Below are positions 18,195 through 25,204 of a DNA stretch of 64,000 nt, one piece after another. Origin of the DNA: Taklimakanibacter lacteus (lineage in GTDB: Bacteria; Pseudomonadota; Alphaproteobacteria; Rhizobiales; Aestuariivirgaceae). Each line of letters begins with the position of its first letter. Position 1 is the first letter of the stretch. The notes under the pieces are model-generated. The model was not told where the DNA came from. It saw only the letters and a program-made list of their open reading frames with translations, and did no database searches. Position numbers and translations under genes: made by a program. The stretch spans positions 310,001-374,000 of the forward strand of contig QOZQ01000004.1 in NCBI GenBank assembly GCA_003576695.1. The letters are read 5' to 3'.

Positions 18195-18297
18195 GATTTC
18201 AAGAGAGCCCTCGTTTCGCAGCGGCGTTGCGTAAAGCTTGCGGAATGAGGGGCAGGATGCGAGGGCGCCGTTAACAGCACCGGCGCCCTCTTTATTT
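18195..18297 (+). ncRNA. Putative Pho-regulated small RNA (~100 nt)
   Basis: The stretch from about 18195 (expected start, 6-8 bases after the -10-like GATAGT) to the T-tract at 18291-18297 is bracketed by a Pho box and an intrinsic terminator and holds no convincing gene. A nine-codon ORF (MRGRMRGRR, ATG 18245) ends in the terminator loop and lacks a clear ribosome site, so a coding role is unlikely. Phosphate-responsive expression is inferred from the box; targets are unknown. Confidence 0.5.
18261..18297 (+). terminator. Intrinsic terminator
   Basis: GAGGGCGCCG (18261-18270) pairs perfectly with CGGCGCCCTC (18281-18290) around a 10-base loop and is followed by TTTATTT. This is one of the clearest rho-independent terminators in the window, and it points along the plus strand. 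Confidence 0.85.
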
Positions 18298-18363
18298 GAG
18301 ATGCTTGCAGCGCGGGCCCTTTTGCTATAGCTCGCCCTCATCGCCATTCCGGATGAGGGGTTC

Positions 18364-18990
18364 GTGGTCAACTTCCCGCAGCGGCTGCTCGACGGCTATG
18401 CCAGCTTCCGCGCCGGACGCTATGCGTCGGAAGCCGAGCGCTATCGCAGGCTCGGCGAGGGCCAGCAGAAGCCGAGCATCATGATGATCGCCTGCTGCGA
18501 CTCGCGCGCCGCACCCGAGACGATCTTCGATGCGGGGCCGGGCGAGATCTTCGTCGTGCGCAATGTCGCCAATCTGGTGCCGCCCTATGCGCCGGACGGG
18601 CGCCATCATTCGACCAGCGCGGCGCTCGAATTCGCGGTGCTGCAGCTCGGGGTGCAGCATATCGTCATCATGGGGCATGGCCGCTGCGGCGGCATCAGGG
18701 CCATCACCGAGCCGGGCGCCCCCCTGAGCACGGGTGATTTCATCGGCAAGTGGCTCGCCGGCGTGCGCGATGTCGCGGAGACGGTCGAGCATGATCACAG
18801 TCCGGACGAGCGGCTCACCTTGGTCGAGCAGGCTTCCGTCGAGCATTCGCTGGCCAATCTGCGCACCTTCCCCTGGGTGCGCGTGCGCGAAAGCAAGGGC
18901 CAGCTCACGCTCAATGGCGCCTGGTTCGATATCTCGCAAGGCGAGCTCAATGTGTTCGACGAGAAAGAACGGCGCTGGACGGTGGTTTAG
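18364..18990 (+). CDS. Beta-class carbonic anhydrase
   Basis: A 208-residue zinc enzyme interconverting CO2 and bicarbonate. The beta-class ligands are seen in CCDSRAAPETIF (Cys and the Asp-Arg dyad) and in GHGRCGGIRAI (His and Cys). Other blocks are FVVRNVANLVPPY and SALEFAVLQLGVQHIVIMGH. The GTG at 18364 gives the family N-terminus MVNFPQRLLDGYASF. Cytoplasmic. It is separated from the upstream short RNA by its terminator, so it probably has its own promoter in 18298-18363. Confidence 0.93.
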   Translation: MVNFPQRLLDGYASFRAGRYASEAERYRRLGEGQQKPSIMMIACCDSRAAPETIFDAGPGEIFVVRNVANLVPPYAPDGRHHSTSAALEFAVLQLGVQHIVIMGHGRCGGIRAITEPGAPLSTGDFIGKWLAGVRDVAETVEHDHSPDERLTLVEQASVEHSLANLRTFPWVRVRESKGQLTLNGAWFDISQGELNVFDEKERRWTVV

Positions 18991-18994
18991 CTAT

Positions 18995-19245
18995 TCCCCT
19001 CCCCCTTGTGGGGAGGGGTTAGGGGTGGGGGTCGGGTGGTATCGCTTAAGGCATGCGCTTGAGATCAGCAGATTAACGGAGAGACCACCCGACCCCCACC
19101 CCGACGCTTCGCGTCGACCCTCCCCACAGGGGGGAGGGTAAATTGATCGGTGCCTCAATCCATTCCCCCCTCTCCCTTGTGGGTAGGTACGTTGATCAGC
19201 ATGCCTCAATCCATTTCCCCTCCCCCTTGCGGGGTGGGGGGCTTC
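18995..19245. repeat. Cluster of GC-rich palindromic repeats, family B
   Basis: An inverted pair of C-rich and G-rich blocks (18995-19040 with CCTCCCCCTTGTGGGGAGGGG, answered by 19080-19140) is followed by two direct copies of a ~42-bp unit that begins TTGATC and contains TGCCTCAATCCATT (about 19143 and 19193). The last part runs into the 3' end of the DUF559 gene, supplying its final codons. Confidence 0.75.
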
Positions 19246-19613
19246 TCGACGCTATCGGCTTCGTAAGACCATGTGGTCGGAAGTCCCGCTGCGTGACGGA
19301 TGGTATCGACTATGCCTTCGAGATTCTGGAAGACGTCCACATTCCAGAAGCGCAGCACGCGAAAGCCTTCAGCTTCCAGACGACTGGTGCGGCCAATGTC
19401 CCGTGTTTGTCCTTGCGGCGTATTGTGCTGCCCGCCGTCGAGTTCAATGACCAGCCGACAACTGTAACAGGCGAAATCGGCAATGAAGCCCGCGAAGGGG
19501 ACCTGGCGACGGAAATGGCGCCCTTCCTGCTTGAGCTCGCGCAAGGCATACCAGAGCTTCTGCTCGGCATCAGTTGCATTGCGTCTCAGATGGCGTGCGT
19601 AGTGATTGGCCAC
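19206..19613 (-). CDS. DUF559 endonuclease-fold protein
   Basis: A DUF559 (Vsr/restriction-endonuclease-like fold) protein. The core begins ANHYARHLRRNATDAEQKLWY and runs through FRRQVPFAGFIADFACYSCRLVIELDGGQH to LRFWNVDVFQNLEGIVDTI. The acidic residues of IADFA and IELDGGQH match the predicted nuclease site. GTG at 19613 fits the domain start; a TTG at 19682 would add 23 residues (such as FPSPLRGGVRGGG) that are simply translated repeat DNA. The C-terminal EKPPTPQGGGEMD is also repeat-derived. No biochemical role is established for the family. Confidence 0.75.
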   Translation of the reverse strand: MANHYARHLRRNATDAEQKLWYALRELKQEGRHFRRQVPFAGFIADFACYSCRLVIELDGGQHNTPQGQTRDIGRTSRLEAEGFRVLRFWNVDVFQNLEGIVDTIRHAAGLPTTWSYEADSVEKPPTPQGGGEMD

Positions 19614-19668
19614 TTCCCCCAGCCCCCCACCCCTAACCCCTCCCCGCAAGGGGGAGGGGAATTGAAGT
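19613..19668. repeat. Family B palindromic repeat at the 5' end of the DUF559 gene
   Basis: C-rich block with AACCCCTCCCCGCAAGGGGGAGGGG, inverted relative to the block at 18995. It provides the G-rich ribosome-site-like sequence in front of the GTG start. Confidence 0.7.
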
Positions 19669-19717
19669 TTTCGCGTTCTCAATGAAAGACGGCTGGCTGC
19701 CCTACATCTGTCGGCAG

Positions 19718-20365
19718 CTAGCTGCGTTGGGCGATCAATCCCGCCGGGCGTCCTTCGCCGGTGGCCGCCATGCCTCTTTGAACGGCCGGGCGGGCGGCGA
19801 TGCGGTCCATCCAGGCACGAAGATTTTGAAAACGCCGGAGCGCCGGCAGATCCTCCAGGCCGAGGACGGCCGGCGGGTATCCGGCAATATCCGCGATGCT
19901 GAATTCATCGCCCGCCACATATTCGTTGTCGGCAAGATGCCGGTCGAAGGCCTCGTATTCGGCGATTGTCCGGTCCTCGAACCAGGCGGCCGCCTCCATA
20001 TAGGGCTCAGGCTTCTTCCAGGTCATGAAGTAGACGGCGGCAAAGGGCGGATAGATATCGGTCGCCAGCATCATCATCCATTCATGGCAGCGCGCCCTTG
20101 CCCGATAATCCGTCGGGATCAGCTTGCCGGATTTCCCGGCCAGATAGAGAAGTATGGCATTGGATTGGGTCAAAGCCAGGGGACGGCCATCCGGCGTGCC
20201 GCGATCGATGAGCGCCGGGGTGCGGCCGCGCGAACCCGTGGCCAGGAAGGCTTCATCGGTCGACCCGAAAGGAACATGGATTGCCCGGTAGGCCAGGCCT
20301 GACTCTTCCAGCATGACGGTCGCCCGCCTTGTGGCGCTGGTCGGTCTTACGAATATTTCGATCAT
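19718..20365 (-). CDS. Glutathione S-transferase family protein
   Basis: A 215-residue GST. The thioredoxin-fold N-terminal domain starts MIEIFVRPTSATRRATVMLEE and contains the glutathione-binding turn GRTPALID and LTQSNAILLYLA (the conserved SNAI segment). The helical C-terminal domain has EYEAFDRHLADNEYVAGDEFSIADIAGYP, the N-capping motif of GSTs. The ATG at 20365 is used because the fold begins there. The catalytic residue is probably a Ser/Thr in the RPTSAT loop. Substrate unknown; possible roles are detoxification or stress response. Confidence 0.88.
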   Translation of the reverse strand: MIEIFVRPTSATRRATVMLEESGLAYRAIHVPFGSTDEAFLATGSRGRTPALIDRGTPDGRPLALTQSNAILLYLAGKSGKLIPTDYRARARCHEWMMMLATDIYPPFAAVYFMTWKKPEPYMEAAAWFEDRTIAEYEAFDRHLADNEYVAGDEFSIADIAGYPPAVLGLEDLPALRRFQNLRAWMDRIAARPAVQRGMAATGEGRPAGLIAQRS

Positions 20366-20431
20366 TGCGCGTCTCCCGGGCCTGGAAAGCACAGAGTATA
20401 GAAGTTGCTCGACAATGACAGGAAGCTGACC

Positions 20432-20731
20432 ATGATTCTCGAACATGCGCTATTGCAGGTGAAGCCGGGCCTCGAAGCCCAATTCGAGGCGGCGATGCGG
20501 GAGGCGCTGCCGCTGATCAAGGCAACACCGGGCTTCATCAAGCTCGAGGTGAAGCCCTGCCTGGAGGCGAAGGGGAAATACCTGCTGCTGGTGCAGTGGC
20601 GGACACTCGAGGCCCACACCCAGGGTTTCCGCGGCTCGGAGCGCTATGGGGAATGGAAACGGTTGCTGCATCATTTCTACGAGCCATTCCCGCTGGTCGA
20701 GCATTACGGCGAGTCGGTCGCCAGCGCGTGA
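20432..20731 (+). CDS. Antibiotic biosynthesis monooxygenase (ABM) domain protein
   Basis: A 99-residue dimeric ferredoxin-like-fold protein of the ABM superfamily: MILEHALLQVKPGLEAQFEAAMREAL, then TPGFIKLEVKPCLE, YLLLVQWRTLEAHTQGF and the C-terminal FYEPFPLVEHYGE. AGGAAGC precedes the ATG at 20432. Members include quinol monooxygenases and stress proteins; specificity is not predictable. Its last codons (YGESVASA) lie in a 30-bp sequence repeated at 21051, inside the end of the convergent gene. Confidence 0.85.
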   Translation: MILEHALLQVKPGLEAQFEAAMREALPLIKATPGFIKLEVKPCLEAKGKYLLLVQWRTLEAHTQGFRGSERYGEWKRLLHHFYEPFPLVEHYGESVASA

Positions 20732-21080
20732 GCGATGTATTTCCCCTTCACCATGCGGGCAGGGCGATCGCATATGAGTTTGAAAGGGCTGTCGAAGCGC
20801 AACTTACACTTCTTCATTTCCCCTTCTCCCGTCCGGAGGATGGGAGAAGGTGCCCGAAGGGCGGATGAGGGCTCTTCCTCAAAGTACGCGAGATTTTGAA
20901 AGCATTGAGTATCGGGACTAAGAGCCCTCACCCGCCCTTCGGGCACCCTCTCCCATTGCTTCGCAACGGGCGAGGGGGAAATTTTAGGTGACTCGCCTGC
21001 CTCGGAGATTTCAAATGCGATTCCCCTCCCCGCAAGGGGCAGGCTCAAACTACGGCGAGTCGGTTGCCAGCGCGAGAGCG
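20705..21080. repeat. 30-bp direct repeats bracketing an inverted-repeat element
   Basis: 20705-20734 and 21051-21080 are the same 30 bases with two mismatches (begin TACGGCGAGTCGGT). Between them, 20850-20875 and 20921-20946 form a 26-bp inverted repeat with one mismatch (core GTGCCCGAAGGGCGG). The two direct copies fall in the 3' ends of convergent genes, giving one the tail GESVASA and the other ALATDSP. Confidence 0.75.
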
Positions 21081-22015
21081 GGCGCGGCGTCGGGCCATAG
21101 GAGGTCGTCGGCGGGGAAAGCCTCGGCGAGGCGGCGGCGGGCGGCGAAGCCCTGATCGAGGTCATGACAGTTGATGATGGCGAGGCGGAAGCCGCCGGGC
21201 GGTGCGGCGTGATCCTCAGGCGGCTTGTCCTCATGGAAGGTGATCTGGAGGCTCGACACGCCCGGCATGGCGCGCACCGCCGCCTGCATGTCAGCCGAAG
21301 GATGGCGAAACCGCCGGCCATGGCGGCCGAAGAGCACGACGGAATAGCCATCGCGCCGCCGGCCTTCCTCGGGAAAATGCCAGCTTTTTTCGGCATAGAG
21401 CCGGACCAGCGCCTCGACCCAGCCCTTGCCGTAGAGATCTGGCCACTGATCGGCGAAGCGCAAATGCGCATCGATGATGCGGCCGCCAATCGTCTCGACA
21501 TTGAGCATGCCGGTATAGTCGGGAAGATGCGTGCCAGCCCAGCTGCTGATATAGCCGTGTAGAGCGGGCCGGCTTTCGGCATGGACGATCCAGTGGTCGA
21601 ACATGCCGTTGGGCCCGAAAGGCTTGCCGGTCGTGTGCCGCCACCAGCGCATCTTGCCCTGGACGATGGCGCAATCGGTCGAGACATGATCGCCGGTCAG
21701 CATCTCGGTCCAGAAATGGCCGGGCGTATAGTTGGCCTCATAATCGGCGAGCGAGAGCAGGGCGCCGCTCGCCACGCCCATTCCTTTCAGATTCACGATC
21801 GGCTTGGAGAAGACCGGAAAACGCTTCGGCACGACGCCATGCGGGCCGCAGTCGAGCCCCTGGCTCCTGGCGACGCGCAGTTTGTCATAGATCCAGCTCT
21901 CGCGCGGATTCCAGGCCCAGGCATCGCAATCCTCGGTCGGAATGAGGACATCGGCCGGGCAGGGAACGGTCTCGAAATACTGCACTCGCCAGGGGTCTGC
22001 TTCACAGACGGGCAT
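21050..22015 (-). CDS. Hypothetical protein, ATP-grasp-like
   Basis: A 321-residue soluble protein. Several blocks suggest an ATP-grasp architecture: FPVFSKPIVNLKGMGVASG (lysine plus glycine-rich loop), GDHVSTDCAIVQGKMRWWRHTTGK, and YTGMLNVETIGGRIIDAHLRFADQWPDLYG, where the N-x-E pair and HLRF could be metal and nucleotide ligands. I recognise it as a conserved hypothetical family, not a named enzyme. The C-terminal ~80 residues form a smaller domain (VRAMPGVSSLQITFHEDKP). The last seven codons come from a duplicated 30-bp sequence. Stand-alone gene. Confidence 0.55.
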   Translation of the reverse strand: MPVCEADPWRVQYFETVPCPADVLIPTEDCDAWAWNPRESWIYDKLRVARSQGLDCGPHGVVPKRFPVFSKPIVNLKGMGVASGALLSLADYEANYTPGHFWTEMLTGDHVSTDCAIVQGKMRWWRHTTGKPFGPNGMFDHWIVHAESRPALHGYISSWAGTHLPDYTGMLNVETIGGRIIDAHLRFADQWPDLYGKGWVEALVRLYAEKSWHFPEEGRRRDGYSVVLFGRHGRRFRHPSADMQAAVRAMPGVSSLQITFHEDKPPEDHAAPPGGFRLAIINCHDLDQGFAARRRLAEAFPADDLLWPDAAPALALATDSP

Positions 22016-22116
22016 CGGGAGGCTCTGAGGATGGTTGATCGCGAGGTGGAAGGCCTAGTCCATTCTCCTGACAATACGAGTCAGCAGCAGGATTGGTTAC
22101 AAGCTTTGCAAGGGGG

Positions 22117-22407
22117 TCACCGATCCCAGGTCATGAACGACCGGCCATATTTGCCGCAGATCGGCGGGGTGCGGCCATAGACCTGGTAGTAGAACAGGCA
22201 GTCATCCGTCCAGCCGGCATTGGGCTCGCCGGGCCTCGGTGCCCGGAAGTTCTTCTTCACCCGGGGCTCGGTGCTCTGGACCACTTTCTTCTTTTTCTTC
22301 TTCTTGACGGTCTGGGCGGCCTCTGCCGCGCCCGAGAAGACGGGCATCACGGCGACAGGCGCAAAGCCCGCCAGCATCGCAACGACGATCACATGACGCA
22401 AACCCAT
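22117..22407 (-). CDS. Small secreted Lys-rich hypothetical protein
   Basis: A 96-residue exported protein. ATG 22407 is preceded by GTGAGGATC. A signal peptide (LRHVIVVAMLAGFAPVAVMP) ends near AEAAQ and is followed by KKKKKKK, then a mature tail with two cysteines (DDCLFYYQVYGRTPPICGK) that may pair. Short periplasmic proteins of this style are common in Hyphomicrobiales and have no assigned role. Confidence 0.6.
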   Translation of the reverse strand: MGLRHVIVVAMLAGFAPVAVMPVFSGAAEAAQTVKKKKKKKVVQSTEPRVKKNFRAPRPGEPNAGWTDDCLFYYQVYGRTPPICGKYGRSFMTWDR

Positions 22408-22492
22408 GATCCTCACTCTCTCTCTTTCACGGGCCCGGCAGGGGTCGCCTGCCGGTGCCCGATGCGAGAGTCAAATCAACGGTTTATGGCCG

Positions 22493-23218
22493 TTACTTGA
22501 TCTCCCATGTGACGTTCACATCGATCGCCACGGTCTGCTCGCCCTCGGCGATCGGAACCGCGCCCGCGCTGTCGGCGCGCATGGCCTTGCCATGGAAGAC
22601 AGGCTGCGGCGGCTGGAAATTGCCTTCGCTCATGCTCATGATCTGGCCCAGCGTGATACGCGTCGTCTCGGCATAGAGTTTCGCCTTGCGCTCGGCATCG
22701 GCGAAAGCGAGCTTGCGCGCCTCGTCCTCGAGCTTCCCGGTTTCGGCAATGGCGAACATGATGCCGTTGATCTGGTTCGAGCCTTCGCTGACCACCTTGT
22801 CGAGCACCTGGCCCAGCGTGTCGAGCTTGCGCACCGACACCGAGACCGTGTTCGACACATCATAGCCTATTACGCGCGGCGGCTGGACATTATTCGGATC
22901 ATATTGGTAGCGCGGATTGACGGAGAAATTCGAGGTCTGGATGTCCTTGCCCTCGATGCCGGCCGCCTTGAGGCTGGCAAAGATCTTCTCCATCGCCCTG
23001 GTGTTCTCGCTCAGGGCGTCACGCGCGGTCTGGGCCTGGGTCGTCACGCCGACATTGATCACCGCCATGTCGGGCCTGGCTTTCACTTCGCCATGTCCAT
23101 TGAGTGAAATGACGCGCGGCATGGTCTTGGACTCCTGAGAAAGGGAAGGGGTGGCGGTGAGTGTAGCAGCGGCTGCGAGGCCGGTCAGGCCCAGGGCAGC
23201 AAGCGAGCGGCGATCCAT
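22493..23218 (-). CDS. SIMPL domain (DUF541) periplasmic protein
   Basis: A 241-residue exported protein with signal peptide MDRRSLAALGLTGLAAAATL (cleavage near SLSQE). The SIMPL/DUF541 domain covers the rest: ISLNGHGEVKARPDMAVINVGV at the start, DIQTSNFSVNPRYQYD, YDVSNTVSVSVRKLDTLGQVLDKVVSEG and ARKLAFADAERKAKLYAE. Related proteins include BP26 of Brucella and E. coli YggE, linked to oxidative stress and envelope function. Monocistronic. Confidence 0.9.
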   Translation of the reverse strand: MDRRSLAALGLTGLAAAATLTATPSLSQESKTMPRVISLNGHGEVKARPDMAVINVGVTTQAQTARDALSENTRAMEKIFASLKAAGIEGKDIQTSNFSVNPRYQYDPNNVQPPRVIGYDVSNTVSVSVRKLDTLGQVLDKVVSEGSNQINGIMFAIAETGKLEDEARKLAFADAERKAKLYAETTRITLGQIMSMSEGNFQPPQPVFHGKAMRADSAGAVPIAEGEQTVAIDVNVTWEIK

Positions 23219-23291
23219 GGAAGGCTCCCAGTAAAAGATCGATCCTCAAATGGGGGCCGATTACGGCGACGCTGTGGCAGGCAACAAATCG

Positions 23292-24194
23292 TCACGCAGC
23301 TAAAGTTTTCAACGTTTCCTTGCCAATATGCTGCCTTGTTCGATAACCCGGCCAGGGATCGTTCTCCTGTCTTTTCAAGCGTTTGACGATTGCGACAGTG
23401 CTGAAGGCGGAGGCTGATCTGAGCCGCGACAGCTCCCGCCAGGAGACGGGCGTGGTGACCGGGGCGCCCTTGCGGGCGCGCGGCGAATAGGGGGCGATCG
23501 CGGTGGCGCCACGCTCATTGCGCAGCCAGTCGATGAAGATGCGGCCCCGGCGCCTGGCCTTGCTGGCGGTGGCGATGAAGCGGCCGGGCTCGCGTTCGGC
23601 GAAGCCGCGCGCCAGGCCTTCGGCGAAGGCCTTCACATCCGCCCAGCCATTGCGGCCGTCGAGCGGGGCGATCACATGGATGCCCTTGCCGCCGGTGAGC
23701 ATGGCGAAGCTCCTGAGGCCCGCCGCATCGAGGACGGCACGCAGGTCGCTGGCCGCCGCCTTGACCTCGGCGAAGCCCACATCCTCGGCCGGATCGAGAT
23801 CGAAGACGAGGCGGTCGGGATGCTCGAGATCATCGGCCGGCGCGCCCCAGAGATGAAGCTCGAGCGCGCCGATCTGGGCGGCCGCCACGATGCCCGCGAC
23901 CGTATCGACATAGAGATAGCCCGCTTCATCGCCGTCCTTTTCGCGGATGAGGATCGACTTGAAGCCATCCGGCAGGGTGCCGGTCGAATGTTTCTGGTAG
24001 AAGCACTTTCCGCCGATGCCCTGCGGGCAGCGCACCAGGCTCAAAGGGTGCCCCGCCGCAAAGACCAGCATGGGCTTCGCCACCACTTCCAGATATTCGG
24101 CGAGCTCGCGCTTGGTGAGACCCTGGTCGGGATAAAGGATCTTGTCGGGATGGGTGAGCCTGACACCGGCGATCTCGACATCTTCGTTCTTCAT
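23292..24194 (-). CDS. ligD: Stand-alone LigD polymerase/primase domain (NHEJ)
   Basis: A 300-residue archaeo-eukaryotic-primase-type polymerase used in bacterial non-homologous end joining. Start block: VRLTHPDKILYPDQGLTKRELAEY. The phosphate-sensing KCFYQKHS block, the catalytic DLDP (RLVFDLDPAEDVGF) and GGKGIHVIAPL with its catalytic histidine are present. No ligase or 3'-phosphoesterase domain is attached, so an ATP-dependent ligase must be encoded elsewhere. It overlaps the upstream ku gene by 4 bases (ATGA), forming a compact NHEJ operon. Confidence 0.92.
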   Translation of the reverse strand: MKNEDVEIAGVRLTHPDKILYPDQGLTKRELAEYLEVVAKPMLVFAAGHPLSLVRCPQGIGGKCFYQKHSTGTLPDGFKSILIREKDGDEAGYLYVDTVAGIVAAAQIGALELHLWGAPADDLEHPDRLVFDLDPAEDVGFAEVKAAASDLRAVLDAAGLRSFAMLTGGKGIHVIAPLDGRNGWADVKAFAEGLARGFAEREPGRFIATASKARRRGRIFIDWLRNERGATAIAPYSPRARKGAPVTTPVSWRELSRLRSASAFSTVAIVKRLKRQENDPWPGYRTRQHIGKETLKTLAA

Positions 24195-25042
24195 GCGGCT
24201 TTCTCCTTGCGCCGGGCTTTCTTTCGCGCCGCGGTCTTGCGCGGCTTCCTGGCGGCCGCCTGCCGGCCGGTAACGCTCTTCTTCAGGGCCTCCATCAAGT
24301 CGATGACATTGTCACCTTTGGGACGTGGGGCTTCTTCGTCCTCAGCTTCCGTGACCTTGCCCTTCTTGCGTTTCTCGGCCACCAGCGCCTTGAGCGCCTG
24401 GCCATAATGGTCCTTGAAAATGTCCGGCTTGAACGGCCCGGCCTTGCGCTCGATCAGCTCCCGGGCGAGGTCGATCATCTCCTTGTGCGGGCGCTTATGC
24501 GGCACATGTGCGAAGACCTTGTCGGATTTTCGCAGCTCATCGGGATAGCGCAAGGTCTCGAGCAGCAGGCCGTCGCCGCAGGGCCTGACCGCCACGAGAT
24601 TTTCCTTGCCGCGCATGGCCGTCTGGCCGATGCCGGCCTTCTTCGCCGCGCGCAAGGCCTCGCGGATGACGACATAGCCTTCGGCCGACACATCATCGGC
24701 AGGCACGAGATAATAGGGCTTCTCGAAATAGCGCGGATCGATGTCGCAATAATCGGCGAACTGGACGAGATCGATGCTGTGTTTCGTCTCGAGCTTGATC
24801 TTGTCGAGCTCTTCCGGCGTCAGGATGACATGCTTGCCGGAACCGAGCTCGAAGCCCTTGACGATATTGTCGTCATCGACCTTGCCTTTGCCCGGCACGA
24901 TCTTCTCATAGCGGATGCGCTTGCCGGTCTTCCTGTCGATCTGATGGAGGCTGGGACGGGCCGATGATTCCGTCGCCGCATGCAGCTCGACCGCGATGGC
25001 GACGAGCGACAGACGCAGATGTCCCTTCCAGAAAGCGCGCAT
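24191..25042 (-). CDS. ku: Ku homodimer protein, NHEJ
   Basis: A 283-residue bacterial Ku that binds DNA double-strand ends and recruits LigD. It begins MRAFWKGHLRLSLVAIAVELH and shows the beta-barrel and bridge blocks HQIDRKTGKRIRYEK, KGFELGSGKHVILTPEELD and FEKPYYLVPADD. The C-terminal ~60 residues are very Lys/Arg-rich (AAARKPRKTAARKKARRKEK), the DNA-binding extension of many alphaproteobacterial Ku proteins. First gene of the ku-ligD operon. Confidence 0.94.
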   Translation of the reverse strand: MRAFWKGHLRLSLVAIAVELHAATESSARPSLHQIDRKTGKRIRYEKIVPGKGKVDDDNIVKGFELGSGKHVILTPEELDKIKLETKHSIDLVQFADYCDIDPRYFEKPYYLVPADDVSAEGYVVIREALRAAKKAGIGQTAMRGKENLVAVRPCGDGLLLETLRYPDELRKSDKVFAHVPHKRPHKEMIDLARELIERKAGPFKPDIFKDHYGQALKALVAEKRKKGKVTEAEDEEAPRPKGDNVIDLMEALKKSVTGRQAAARKPRKTAARKKARRKEKAA

Positions 25043-25084
25043 ATGAGGAAACGGCGAAGGAGGGGGATTGGTTCCGCTCCGCGT

Positions 25085-25197
25085 CTCCTCACCCTGAGGT
25101 GGCCGCGAAGCGGCCCTCGAAGGGTGGCAAGCGGCAAGACCTTTGTTCCTGGATCATGCTTCGAGGCTCGCTACGCTCGCACCTCAGCATGAGGGTT
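25085..25197. repeat. Palindromic repeat between ku and amn
   Basis: Two related hairpin units, CTCACCCTGAGGTGGCCGCG followed by its partial complement and a second one around TGCTTCGAGGCTCGCTACGC, ending CACCTCAGCATGAGG. Elements of this CCTCA-CTGAGG type are widespread in Hyphomicrobiales intergenic DNA. Confidence 0.65.
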
Positions 25198-25204
25198 ACT
25201 GCAG

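Noticed and set aside
18245-18274. Nine-codon ORF MRGRMRGRR inside the putative sRNA
   Set aside because: No convincing ribosome site, and it ends in the terminator loop.
18995-19245. Possible CRISPR array
   Set aside because: Repeats are palindromic, unevenly spaced and lack unique spacers of constant length; no cas genes anywhere in the window.
19682-20302. Plus-strand frame opposite the GST gene
   Set aside because: The minus strand carries a complete GST fold; this frame is its complement.
24191-25042. Ku/LigD as part of a phage or defence module
   Set aside because: Both match the chromosomal NHEJ pair common in Hyphomicrobiales, with normal base composition and no mobile genes nearby.
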